NCBI RefSeq assembly: GCF_003289925.1 | Contig: NZ_QLZQ01000004.1 | Location: forward strand, 124,001 to 188,000 | Direction: 5' to 3' | DNA length: 64,000 nt | From: Planococcus maitriensis | Lineage (GTDB): Bacteria > Bacillota > Bacilli > Bacillales_A > Planococcaceae | Shown: positions 26,019 to 34,421 of the stretch, one piece after another | Layout: every line of letters begins with the position of its first letter | Position numbering within the stretch: the stretch's first letter is position 1 | The notes under the pieces: model-generated | The model's database searches: none | Seen by the model: only the letters and a program-made list of their open reading frames with translations | What the model was told of the DNA's origin: nothing | Position numbers and translations under genes: made by a program

Positions 26019-27149
26019 ATGGAAAACCAGGTAACAACACTTAAACAGATCACCCCTCAATACGATCCATGGGAAGCGTATATGGATATCGAAGACCACG
26101 GGAAACTGACGCTATCCAGCATCGAGTTCACCACGACTTATTTATGCAATATGCGCTGTGAACATTGTGCGGTCGGCTATATGCTCGCGCATAAGGATCC
26201 GGACGCGCTGCCGATCGAGTTGCTGTTTTCGCGCCTCGATGAAATCCCTCATTTGCGGACCATCAGTTTGACGGGCGGAGAGCCGATGTTTTCGAAAAAA
26301 TCGGTCGCCAATTATGTCTTGCCCCTCCTGAAATACGCCCATGCACGCGGCGTCCGCACCCAGATGAACTCGAACCTGACGATGCCGCTGGACCGCTATA
26401 TGGAAATCGCGCCTTATTTGGATGTCCTTCACATTTCCCATAACTGGGGCACCATCGATGATTTTGTCGATGGCGGATTTGCCAATATGGAACGCAAGCC
26501 GTCACGTGAACGGCGGGCTGAACAGTTCCAGCGCATGATCGACAACAGCCGGGCACTCGCAGAAGCAGGCGTTATGGTATCGGCAGAAACGATGCTGAAC
26601 AAACGGACCCTGCCTCATCTGAAGAGCATACATAAACAAATCATTGAAGAAATGAAATGCGCGCGTCACGAAGTGCATCCGATGTACCCAAGCGATTTCG
26701 CCAGCCAATTGGAAGTGCTGTCGCTCGATGAAACTAGAACAGCAATCCACGATTTACTGGATGCCCGCGATGAAAACGTCTGGATGCTCTTTGGTACATT
26801 GCCGTTTTACCCGTGCAGCCAAAACGACGAAGACATTCAACTCCTGAACCGCATCCATGCGAGCAAAAACGTCACCGTCCGCAACGACCCAGACGGACGC
26901 TCACGGCTCAATGTGAATATCTTCACCGGCGAAGTCATCGTCACGGATTTCGGCGACACACCCGCGATGGGCAATATCCAGAAGGATTCACTACCAGCGA
27001 TGCTTGATCGCTGGTTGGAGCGTCCATTAGCCAAAACGATTGCCTGCCACTGTCCAGCAGCCAAATGCCTCGGACCGAATTTATTGGTGAAAGATGCCTA
27101 CTATCCGGACATCGATTTCACTGTCCAAAAATCGAGAATTACCGTTTAA
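26019..27149 (+). CDS. yfkAB: Radical SAM/CxCxxxxC motif protein YfkAB
   Basis: This 376-aa protein has the radical SAM cluster motif CNMRCEHC (C43, C47, C50) followed by SLTGGEPMF (the GGE motif binding SAM). The C-terminal cysteine cluster is CHCPAAKC, the CxCxxxxC motif that names the YfkAB family. It should carry at least one [4Fe-4S] cluster that cleaves S-adenosylmethionine; the substrate is unknown. The ATG at 26019 has GGAG 9 nt upstream; the longer frame from 25935 lacks a ribosome binding site. It is GC-rich like the core genome although it borders the AT-rich island. Confidence 0.9.
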   Translation: MENQVTTLKQITPQYDPWEAYMDIEDHGKLTLSSIEFTTTYLCNMRCEHCAVGYMLAHKDPDALPIELLFSRLDEIPHLRTISLTGGEPMFSKKSVANYVLPLLKYAHARGVRTQMNSNLTMPLDRYMEIAPYLDVLHISHNWGTIDDFVDGGFANMERKPSRERRAEQFQRMIDNSRALAEAGVMVSAETMLNKRTLPHLKSIHKQIIEEMKCARHEVHPMYPSDFASQLEVLSLDETRTAIHDLLDARDENVWMLFGTLPFYPCSQNDEDIQLLNRIHASKNVTVRNDPDGRSRLNVNIFTGEVIVTDFGDTPAMGNIQKDSLPAMLDRWLERPLAKTIACHCPAAKCLGPNLLVKDAYYPDIDFTVQKSRITV

Positions 27150-27152
27150 ATG

Positions 27153-27197
27153 AAAAGCCCGATCCAGTGTGGAAACTTCCTACCGGATCGGGTTTTT
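27153..27197 (+). terminator. Terminator of yfkAB
   Basis: AAAAGCCCGATCC/GGATCGGGTTTTT stem with a T-run. Confidence 0.88.
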
Positions 27198-27199
27198 GC

Positions 27200-27575
27200 G
27201 TTTCAAGAAATGCATTTAAAGTGTTGTCTCAAATCCACATCAATTCCCGCAGCAGCCTTTTAAGCAAAGGCAAACCGGCAAATATTACGGTGGCACGCGC
27301 TTGACGTGGATCGAAAGCGCAAACGGCGATAATTTTGTGCCGCGGCGCTACGCTCAATTGATTGGCAAATTCACATCTACGGCAAAGCGACTCCCGAACT
27401 CATCGACTGTGTCCGCTCGCAGTCGATTGAGCTCCATCAGTTTCCTGGGGAAGCTAGAATAATAGACGCCATATTCAAGCAAGACACACTATATTTTACC
27501 CGGCCGGATGACCGGGTGCGTGTTTTGAACATGTGCTTGAAGGTTTTTGGGATTGTAGCTTTTGAGGCGGAGTGA
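27200..27575 (+). pseudogene. Decayed 3' fragment of a second FAD monooxygenase
   Basis: The sequence aligns base by base with the last about 390 bp of the intact monooxygenase (23446-23839). For example, NAFKVLSQIHINSRSSLLSK matches NAFKILSQIHINYRSSLLSK, and both end with the same FGIVAFGAE-like tail and TGA. It contains frameshifts and internal stops and has no 5' part. It begins immediately after the yfkAB terminator. Confidence 0.88.
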
Positions 27576-27591
27576 GATAGAAAAAGCAGTT

Positions 27592-27657
27592 AAAACGCCC
27601 ACCGCTGAACCACCAGCATGCAAGTGCCAGCAGTTCAGCAGAGGGTGGTGTTTTTCG
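27592..27657. terminator. Terminator between two gene remnants
   Basis: AACGCCCACCGCTGAAC pairs imperfectly with GTTCAGCAGAGGGTGGTGTT, with a run of T. It separates the convergent remnants. Confidence 0.65.
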
Positions 27658-27669
27658 ATATAATTATAA

Positions 27670-27886
27670 CTATCCATTTTTCTGCAACACATACATCTTA
27701 GCATCTCCCACTACTTCAACGAGCACCTCAGACAGAATCTCTTATTCTGCCAATTGCTGTTGGCTGATTTCCTTCAACGCCAGTTTTTCAAAATTTCTAA
27801 ATCACTATATTTCAAAGTCTTGATATCGAAATTAACCCTCACTTTGTAATTCTCTTCGATGACCACAATTAATCAGGGAAAATAAA
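27670..27886 (-). pseudogene. Decayed 3' fragment of a paralogue of the 17156-18379 gene
   Basis: Minus-strand sequence resembles the 3' end of the membrane-anchored coiled-coil gene at 17156. Shared stretches include the segment equivalent to residues KINFGLKALKYRNLESLKEL and the following acidic tail. The fragment has an internal deletion, several frameshifts and a different last few codons. Only 14 nt separate its stop from the terminator at 27592-27657, so the dispersed element found at the same place in the intact paralogue is absent here. Confidence 0.75.
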
Positions 27887-27948
27887 CCGGTGTTGACAAC
27901 AATCAATTATTTTTTAAGAAATCTGCAAATATTATCAAGCTCAATTTA

Positions 27949-27957
27949 TGTTATAAT
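27949..27957 (+). promoter_or_regulatory. Extended -10 promoter
   Basis: TGTTATAAT, an extended -10 without a good -35, lies at the left edge of the structured RNA candidate. Confidence 0.5.
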
Positions 27958-28119
27958 CCAGTATAGAATTAAACATTTAGGTTAGGGACAGGAGCAGTCG
28001 GTTCGATTCCGACATTAACTATCCTAACTATAGCTTCATTCGCCTTCTTAACACTAATGAGATACGGAAGTTACAGACTGTTGTCTAAAGCCGAAGTTTC
28101 AAAAAAGGGGGAGTTGCCT

Positions 28120-28224
28120 GTGAAAACAAATTCCTGCAGTAGGTTATTTGTATTGCTTGCATCAATGAGTGAAACTATTTGGGCGAATGCTGTTGGGCAG
28201 TTAGCTGGGCTTGCCCTGTCCTAA
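28120..28224 (+). CDS. Short ORF (34 aa) in the structured RNA candidate
   Basis: A GTG start with GGGGGAG 6 nt upstream opens a 34-residue frame (MKTNSCSRLFVLLASMSETI and then WANAVGQLAGLALS). The middle is moderately hydrophobic. It lies 24 nt before a perfect 20-bp terminator stem. It could be a small membrane peptide, but codon evidence is too little to be sure. Confidence 0.4.
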   Translation: MKTNSCSRLFVLLASMSETIWANAVGQLAGLALS

Positions 28225-28248
28225 GTGTTTAATCGATAGCCCCACTTT

Positions 28249-28297
28249 AATAAGCTCCCATTGATGAGATTATGAACCTCATCAATGGGAGCTTATT
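28249..28297 (+). terminator. Strong terminator-like hairpin
   Basis: A perfect 20-bp stem, AATAAGCTCCCATTGATGAG and its complement, with a 9-nt loop. Confidence 0.85.
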
Positions 28298-28336
28298 TCA
28301 ATTTCTCTTATCGCTATTCATTAGAGAAGTTTTATT

Positions 28337-28468
28337 TTACTTAGCTTTCTGATTGTTTCTAGCCACCTCTATAATTGCATTTAAAAATTCCCATAAAGCA
28401 TCTTTTATAGGTTCTTTATTATTCCAAATCCAATTTTTCAAAAAACCAAAAATCTCAATTATTTTCAC
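28337..28468 (-). CDS. Small hypothetical protein (43 aa)
   Basis: GTG at 28468 starts a 43-residue frame (MKIIEIFGFLKNWIWNNKEP, then IKDALWEFLNAIIEVARNNQKAK) 5 nt after the stop of the 28474 gene, so it may be translationally coupled. It has an amphipathic helical appearance. There is no clear ribosome binding site of its own. Function unknown. Confidence 0.4.
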   Translation of the reverse strand: MKIIEIFGFLKNWIWNNKEPIKDALWEFLNAIIEVARNNQKAK

Positions 28469-28473
28469 TGAAA

Positions 28474-28785
28474 TCACTTATCCCACCACTTTTCTTTTAA
28501 CATTTCTAATGCTATCTTTCTCATGAACTTACTTTTACTATTAATAGAAATATTTTTCAGAAGTTCGATTGCAATGTCTTTATTTTGAACTTCCGAGTTT
28601 ACACTCAGCAACTCAACAGCTTGTTTATACAACTTGCTTTCATCTACTTTAATTTTGTTATATTTAGGTAAAACACTTGGTGGACTTAGCTTATTTTCAT
28701 ATAGAGCAATTTCCATAATTTGTTTATTATAACTTTCTTCTAATTGCTTGATTTCATCTATTTCTTCCTTGGTGACTTTTTCCAC
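28474..28785 (-). CDS. Hypothetical helical protein in the Druantia-like operon
   Basis: This 103-aa, highly charged, helical protein (EEIDEIKQLEESYNKQIMEI at the start) has no recognised domain. The GTG start at 28785 is preceded by AGGAGG. It lies 148 nt downstream of the 28934 gene in the same orientation, so it may be part of the defence operon that starts with the DruH-like gene. Confidence 0.55.
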   Translation of the reverse strand: MEKVTKEEIDEIKQLEESYNKQIMEIALYENKLSPPSVLPKYNKIKVDESKLYKQAVELLSVNSEVQNKDIAIELLKNISINSKSKFMRKIALEMLKEKWWDK

Positions 28786-28933
28786 AAAATCCCCCTCCTT
28801 ACTTCAATTTTTCATGCAATCTCTATTAATGAATATTGATTAACTAAAACACAGCTATTTTTATAAACTTTTGCTGTTAATTTTTTGATTTGAGAGAACC
28901 CGATCTTCTTCAATTACATTAAATAAAGTTTTT

Positions 28934-29557
28934 TTATCGTCCACCCTTATACACTTTTATACGACCCTTATCAGGAACTTCTCGGAAGTTTAAAAAAGGT
29001 TTCTTCTCTTTTTTAAACAAGGGATTTTTAGTATATCCTATTTCTTTTAAAATTTGATCTCTCTGTTTTTCTAACTCTCCATATTTTTCATTATTGAACT
29101 GCGCTAATAGTATCTTCTTTTTAATTTTATGCAACTTTTCATGCAAGTCACTAATTCTGTTTATTTCACTATAAACTTCATTACACTTTCGGAAGTCCTC
29201 AACCTCTATTTTCGCTAAATATTTAATTATAGCTTCTTTTTTTATGTGATGTATTTTCTTTATCATCACAATTGACGGAGACTTTAGACCTGCTGGATGG
29301 CCAATATAAACTGAATCTACTCTTATCTTCTTAGCATTTTTTCCTTCTTCTGCTTTTATCATTTTTCTCTTAGTCTTTGCTTTGATACTCTGAATAGAAC
29401 TTTCTTTTATGTCGTTTTGAAAAAGGGGGTTAATTTCCTCTTCTTTGCTTGAACTTCTGATTTGAGAAAAACTATAAATACTTTTTTCTTGCTTCAAACA
29501 AATGGCAGGTACAATTTTTTCAGCAGTAGTTCTTATTAAATAGATTTCGCCATTCAT
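28934..29557 (-). CDS. Hypothetical protein downstream of the DruE-like helicase
   Basis: This 207-aa protein is lysine rich (predicted basic), with a short N-terminal beta region (MNGEIYLIRTTAEKIVPAIC). A long helical segment follows (VYSEINRISDLHEKLHKIKK), and the C-terminus is basic (VPDKGRIKVYKGGR). It starts 46 nt after the helicase stop and in the same direction, so it is very probably co-transcribed with the two large genes. I do not recognise a family; nucleic-acid binding would fit the charge but is only inferred. Confidence 0.65.
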   Translation of the reverse strand: MNGEIYLIRTTAEKIVPAICLKQEKSIYSFSQIRSSSKEEEINPLFQNDIKESSIQSIKAKTKRKMIKAEEGKNAKKIRVDSVYIGHPAGLKSPSIVMIKKIHHIKKEAIIKYLAKIEVEDFRKCNEVYSEINRISDLHEKLHKIKKKILLAQFNNEKYGELEKQRDQILKEIGYTKNPLFKKEKKPFLNFREVPDKGRIKVYKGGR

Positions 29558-29603
29558 AATCTCACCTCAATGAATATGTCTCCACAAAAATAAGGCACCT
29601 ACT

Positions 29604-32600
29604 TCATTTCACTAACTTGCTTAAGTACTCTTCCACCATCCCACGAGACAAAGTGTCGTGACAATATTGGTTTGAATAGTCCTTCAAACAACCATAGCAA
29701 CTAGTTTCCTTGCCGCATTGGCAAGAACTCACAAGTTCCTTTGCAGACTCTATCACTTTTTCCAACTGAGCAAACACTTCATTCATATACCCTGCTCCTC
29801 CCGGAACTTTATCGAATAAGACCAATGTAGGGGTAGCTAAATGATTGTAGCGGATACATCCATCAATATCTCGTCGATTGATGCCTAACGCAATACTTAT
29901 TCCGTTTAAAAGTGCGTAAAGTAACGAATCCCACAGCTCGGGTGCAGGTGTACTGTTGACGAATTCAACTTCCAAGATATCGCTTATAAACTCATGTCCT
30001 AAATGAATAGACTTTTTATCTATGGTGCCCTCACATATCTTGTTCATCTGGTTTCTGTGTCTAGAATCTTTTGTGCCGATCATTGAACCACATGAGTTGC
30101 ATATTTTATAACCTTGTCCGCTACGTCCTTTACTAATGACGGATAACTTACCATAAGGTGAATATTTAATCCGCACTTCCTGTCCTTTTAAACTGAACGT
30201 TCTTTCTTGTTCTGACTCTTGTTGATGCTGCTTTACTTCTTCTTCATCTGAATAAAAATACTCAGAAAAGAACACTCTTGAACGATTCTCTCTCGCTGGT
30301 TTCCTATCACTTGCCTTTTCTACACGTTTTGCATTAAATCCAAATTTAGGAATAATCATTTTATGAACTTCACTAACTTCTTCACATGTCTCGCATTGAG
30401 CTGTTAGAGTACGATAATTAGGATTTAGCCGTTCGATAACCTTATAGGATTTACAGTTTTTACATTCAATATAATACAGTGTAGGGAGCTCAAATCCTTT
30501 TACTTTCCTGATGCCTGTGCTTTCGTAAATAGTACCATTCGCCACAATTTGAGACCCTGGGGCGTATTCTCCGATCGCCATCGATAAATCCCTACTTAAT
30601 CTAATATCATCCTTCTCTGTTTGAGTAATAACCATTTCTACCACATCTACTGGAAAACCATATTTCGGAATGAAGTTCGAGGTAGATAAAAAGCTGATGA
30701 GCCCTTCATTTTGAATTCTAGTCATGACCCTATTTAATCTATCCGTACTTCTATTAGCTTTAAAATCTTCTTCTTTTATTTTTTTCAATTCTTCTAAATC
30801 TTGATAATACAGTTTAGAAATTTTCTTCAATAAACTTGTTTCTTCTAAAATAAGATCATTTTTCCAAGAAATGAATTCAGGATGATATTGAAGTTGCTCA
30901 TAATTAGGCACAACTTTTTGAACAGATTCTTGTAAGCGAATAGGCATATCTCTAACAAATTGGTTCAATCTTTTAGGTCCGGATTTTATTGTCATTGAAT
31001 CTAAAAAGAAATCGGCAACTTTTCCAAATAAGTCATCATTTTCTCTAAAGAAACTTGATAGCACAAGCGAATTCAAATGGCGTTTAATTATTTTCGAGTT
31101 ATCCATTTTCAAAACAGGCGGCTTAATTACCCCTGCAATAATATTTTCAGGATCTTGATAATACGTTAAGTCATGGGATTTTCTTTGAGCAAAAGTTAAA
31201 ACAAATGCAACAGAAGCTTTTCTTCGTCCAGCCCGACCCGCCCGTTGAATGTAATTAGCAGTTTCTGGTGGTACATTTCTCAAAAAAACTGCTTCTAAAC
31301 CACCAACATCAACCCCCATTTCAAAGGTAGTCGAACAACTTAATACATTAATGTCCCCATTAACAAACTTCTCTTGGTAGTGTGATGCATTTTCTGGCGA
31401 CAATTGAGCCGTATGCTCTTTTACGCTCATTTTTACGGGTACTAAATTATTGTATTGATTAATGTAATGAGATTTAAGCGAGTTGCTTTCAACTGGTTTC
31501 AAAGAACCCGCACATCCGTTGGTCATACAAACATTTTTAACATTATAGGCAGTTATTGCTTTGCAATCACTACACTGAAAAATCGGTTGATTTTTACGAA
31601 CGCGCCATATACTTTGCTGCAAGAGATTATTTCCGTTTTTACTTTTAAAGAAACTTTCATAAAAGACTGGCAAGTTTATTAACTCCCATAACTTTGAAAG
31701 TTGCTCTCTTGCAGCTTGATTAGCAGCTTCTTCATCCATACCTTTTTGAATTGCAATTTTCTTCAAATAATCGAGTCTTATATTAGAGCGCTTCGGTATC
31801 CACGCACTCACATAGCCTTTATTGTCAGTTGCATCTTTATTAATAGAGTATTCGAAGTTTATTGGCTTCATTCGATCAGAGTTGAATTTGCTTCGTTCGA
31901 GATGCGTTACTGCATTTTTATGTCTTAATGTACTTAATAAGACCTGCAAGGTTATCTTTAGTTCCTGTCCAGAGTCAAAGTTCAACCTTTGAGCAAGTGC
32001 TTCTAGCTTTGATTCAATTTTGTCCGGTAAATCCAATTGATATGAAATTAACCCTGTACCTTCTAGAGAAATCCTTACATTCCCTTTAATGAATTCAGAC
32101 ATAATATATTCTTCCGCAATTGTTTTTCGTTCTTCTTTATCCATTTCGGGAGTAAATACATCCCACTTCAAAGCTTCACTGTATGCGTCCGTTGCCCATG
32201 TCTTTAAACTGACCGGTTCTTTTTCATCGTACTTCCCAATCGTTTTATATAAGATAGACCGCCATAAATCACGTTCATACGTATATTCTAAATAAGGAGC
32301 GAAAAAGGCAGCTTCTTGCCGCGAATCGGAAAATACGAGTAATTTTTGGGGCTCATATTTGTCTTCGGTAACTTCTTTAAAACTAGCACTAGTTAATTCT
32401 TCTGAAAATAAGTCTCCAAAAAGATCGCTTTTGCTTGTGACATTTTCATTTTTGATTTTCTTTTTTGAATCTAATACTAACTGCTGGTATAGAGATGTTG
32501 TTAAAATTGCAGCAGGCCCATCACTTCCGCTCAAAAACAGCTTTATTGGATTCTGCTTCTTTTTTCCACAGTGATTACAAGACGAATGTCCTGAGATTTT

Positions 32601-34421
32601 AATTGGTTCTTTTACAAGCGTTATAAGATTCGGATTGGTAACTTCTCGCTCTCGGCAACAGGAAGTTGAATCGTCCCCTTTCTGCCAAATGCTTGCGCAA
32701 CACGGACACATTTCATAGGCTTCTTTATCTTCTTCAGTCAACTCCTCTTCGTCTTCATCAACTGCCAATTCTTTCTCGTTCTCTTTAATCATATAAGCTG
32801 TATAAGTTATTTTTTCATCTATAATTTGAGATTGTTTGCGCTGTACCAGTTTTCCTTCTTCTTCTTCACCGATAAGGTGGACCTGTCCACAATTTGAGCA
32901 AACACCCATTTCGAAGAAAGGATGATTTGTCTTTTCATCAACTTTTTTCGCTTGCAAAGACACCTCATATTTAGGGTACAACTTAAGATAACAACCCTCT
33001 ATTGCCCGAACAAAAACATGGTACCTTGCCGGCAGTAGAGGTTCTTGAGAATCTTTTGGAGAAACACCTCCAGCAATATCAACCAAATTTATCAAACCTT
33101 GACGGATTTCTTCCACTTTGACATCTCCAAATTTCGCTTGGATTGCCATAAGGCGATTTAATAAAGCATTTAAATCTTGCGGTTTCTTTTTCAATAAATC
33201 TCTAAGATTAAATAAATTTTCATCAGCGCTTAGAAAATCATATAGAAATGTATTAGTATCTCTTTCATTTACTAGCATGGAATTCGCATGTTTAATTCCA
33301 TACTGATTCAATTTCAGAATATCCTCATCATTTAATTGCTCTTTCTCCTTCAACTCCAATAAATAAGAGTAAACAGGCCAGTTAGGACGATATAATAAAT
33401 CATGTTCGTCTCGATAATCAATTCTTTCTGACTCAATTAGGTCGTTATCTTTTTCAGATTTAAAGTGAAAAGGTTCATCAAAGATATTCTCTGCAAACTT
33501 AAGAACTTTTTGTTTTGCTTCTGCTCCTGATCCCAACGTAGCACTAGTCGCAATGCATTGAAGGCTCCCTCTAAATGATCTATGTTTTAAAATTCGATCC
33601 TTCAGCCGTCTTAGCAGCATCCCTATTTCAATACCATTTGCCCCGTTATAAGAGTGCACTTCATCCAACACTATAAACTTCCAATCATCCGAGTACGGAC
33701 CGTCAAAAAACGCCGTATCCGTTGGCCTTAGCAACAAATATTCCAGCATTGCGTAATTTGTCACTAAGATATGTGGAGGGTTATTTCTCATCTCGTTCCG
33801 GGAAAGAATTTCATTAGGCAGCTTTTCTATTCCAGGGTTTTGTTGTTTAAATTTATCCAGGGCTTTGCTTTCTAATTGTTCAGTTTCCCCTGTATATCTA
33901 CCAAAAGTGATTTCTGGGGTATTCTTTAGTAGCGACCTCAGTCTTTTCATCTGATCATTAGCCAACGCATTCATCGGATAAACGAAAAGAGCTCTAACCC
34001 CTGGTTGTAGCCCTTTAAGTTCATCTTCAAAAAAGAGATCGTTTAATATTGGCATCATGAAAGACTCAGTTTTACCACTTCCTGTGCCAGTTGCAACAAC
34101 GAAATTCTTTTTCCCCTTAGCTTTTCTGATAGCTTTTTCTTGATGTGTATATAATGGACGATTGGCAGGCATTTCTTCTTGATTCAGTGTTAAAAATTCT
34201 TTGGACAAAACTTTTTCCTTAACCAAGTCAGCGATAGACGCTCCCTTTTTGTAAGGTGGCGTGACTTCTAGAAACGGTCCTTTTGATAGGAGATTCTCTT
34301 TCCTAAGCTCTTTCGAAAATGCATTCTCTATTTCTTCGTCATTAATTGGAAAAGTCGTAGCTAAATAATCTCTGTAATCATTATCAATTCTATCTTTTCC
34401 ATGCAAAGGATGGATGCTCAT
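29604..34421 (-). CDS. druE: DruE-like DEAD/DEAH helicase with DUF1998 domain (Druantia type III)
   Basis: This 1605-aa superfamily 2 helicase has Walker A ATGTGSGKTES (residues 110-120), LDEVHSY (about 252), SATLG (motif III) and QRAGRAGRR (motif VI, near 1060). Several zinc-binding cysteine pairs lie in the middle (CSNCG, CPCC, CNHCG). The C-terminal DUF1998 region has CQCGKETSCYGCLKDYSNQ. This architecture and size match DruE, the common component of Druantia anti-phage systems. Its start overlaps the end of the upstream 1100-aa gene by 32 nt, and AAAGGA lies about 10 nt before the ATG. The pair without DruA or a methylase corresponds to type III. Other DUF1998 helicases (DISARM DrmB, Dpd) are alternatives. 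Confidence 0.75.
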   Translation of the reverse strand: MSIHPLHGKDRIDNDYRDYLATTFPINDEEIENAFSKELRKENLLSKGPFLEVTPPYKKGASIADLVKEKVLSKEFLTLNQEEMPANRPLYTHQEKAIRKAKGKKNFVVATGTGSGKTESFMMPILNDLFFEDELKGLQPGVRALFVYPMNALANDQMKRLRSLLKNTPEITFGRYTGETEQLESKALDKFKQQNPGIEKLPNEILSRNEMRNNPPHILVTNYAMLEYLLLRPTDTAFFDGPYSDDWKFIVLDEVHSYNGANGIEIGMLLRRLKDRILKHRSFRGSLQCIATSATLGSGAEAKQKVLKFAENIFDEPFHFKSEKDNDLIESERIDYRDEHDLLYRPNWPVYSYLLELKEKEQLNDEDILKLNQYGIKHANSMLVNERDTNTFLYDFLSADENLFNLRDLLKKKPQDLNALLNRLMAIQAKFGDVKVEEIRQGLINLVDIAGGVSPKDSQEPLLPARYHVFVRAIEGCYLKLYPKYEVSLQAKKVDEKTNHPFFEMGVCSNCGQVHLIGEEEEGKLVQRKQSQIIDEKITYTAYMIKENEKELAVDEDEEELTEEDKEAYEMCPCCASIWQKGDDSTSCCREREVTNPNLITLVKEPIKISGHSSCNHCGKKKQNPIKLFLSGSDGPAAILTTSLYQQLVLDSKKKIKNENVTSKSDLFGDLFSEELTSASFKEVTEDKYEPQKLLVFSDSRQEAAFFAPYLEYTYERDLWRSILYKTIGKYDEKEPVSLKTWATDAYSEALKWDVFTPEMDKEERKTIAEEYIMSEFIKGNVRISLEGTGLISYQLDLPDKIESKLEALAQRLNFDSGQELKITLQVLLSTLRHKNAVTHLERSKFNSDRMKPINFEYSINKDATDNKGYVSAWIPKRSNIRLDYLKKIAIQKGMDEEAANQAAREQLSKLWELINLPVFYESFFKSKNGNNLLQQSIWRVRKNQPIFQCSDCKAITAYNVKNVCMTNGCAGSLKPVESNSLKSHYINQYNNLVPVKMSVKEHTAQLSPENASHYQEKFVNGDINVLSCSTTFEMGVDVGGLEAVFLRNVPPETANYIQRAGRAGRRKASVAFVLTFAQRKSHDLTYYQDPENIIAGVIKPPVLKMDNSKIIKRHLNSLVLSSFFRENDDLFGKVADFFLDSMTIKSGPKRLNQFVRDMPIRLQESVQKVVPNYEQLQYHPEFISWKNDLILEETSLLKKISKLYYQDLEELKKIKEEDFKANRSTDRLNRVMTRIQNEGLISFLSTSNFIPKYGFPVDVVEMVITQTEKDDIRLSRDLSMAIGEYAPGSQIVANGTIYESTGIRKVKGFELPTLYYIECKNCKSYKVIERLNPNYRTLTAQCETCEEVSEVHKMIIPKFGFNAKRVEKASDRKPARENRSRVFFSEYFYSDEEEVKQHQQESEQERTFSLKGQEVRIKYSPYGKLSVISKGRSGQGYKICNSCGSMIGTKDSRHRNQMNKICEGTIDKKSIHLGHEFISDILEVEFVNSTPAPELWDSLLYALLNGISIALGINRRDIDGCIRYNHLATPTLVLFDKVPGGAGYMNEVFAQLEKVIESAKELVSSCQCGKETSCYGCLKDYSNQYCHDTLSRGMVEEYLSKLVK

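Larger units (their letters stand above)
27964..28297 (+). ncRNA. Candidate structured RNA with tRNA T-arm-like hairpin
   Basis: Downstream of an extended -10 box, GTCGG-TTCGATT-CCGAC (27997-28013) forms a perfect T-arm-like stem-loop. It is enclosed by GTTAGG (27981-27986) and CCTAAC (28023-28028), which can pair. The transcript would end at the strong terminator 28249-28297, about 330 nt. It has no anticodon or D arm, so it is not a tRNA. It also contains a short ORF at 28120. The identity is unknown; it may be a leader RNA or a tRNA-derived attachment site. Confidence 0.4.

Noticed and set aside
27981-27996. Additional unit of the dispersed element (TTAGGGACAGG)
   Set aside because: Only a short GGGACAG match; AATTGTGT and the CACAGGGAC order are absent.
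27997-28013. tRNA gene
   Set aside because: Only a T-arm-like hairpin is present; D arm, anticodon arm and CCA-proximal acceptor stem of proper length are missing.
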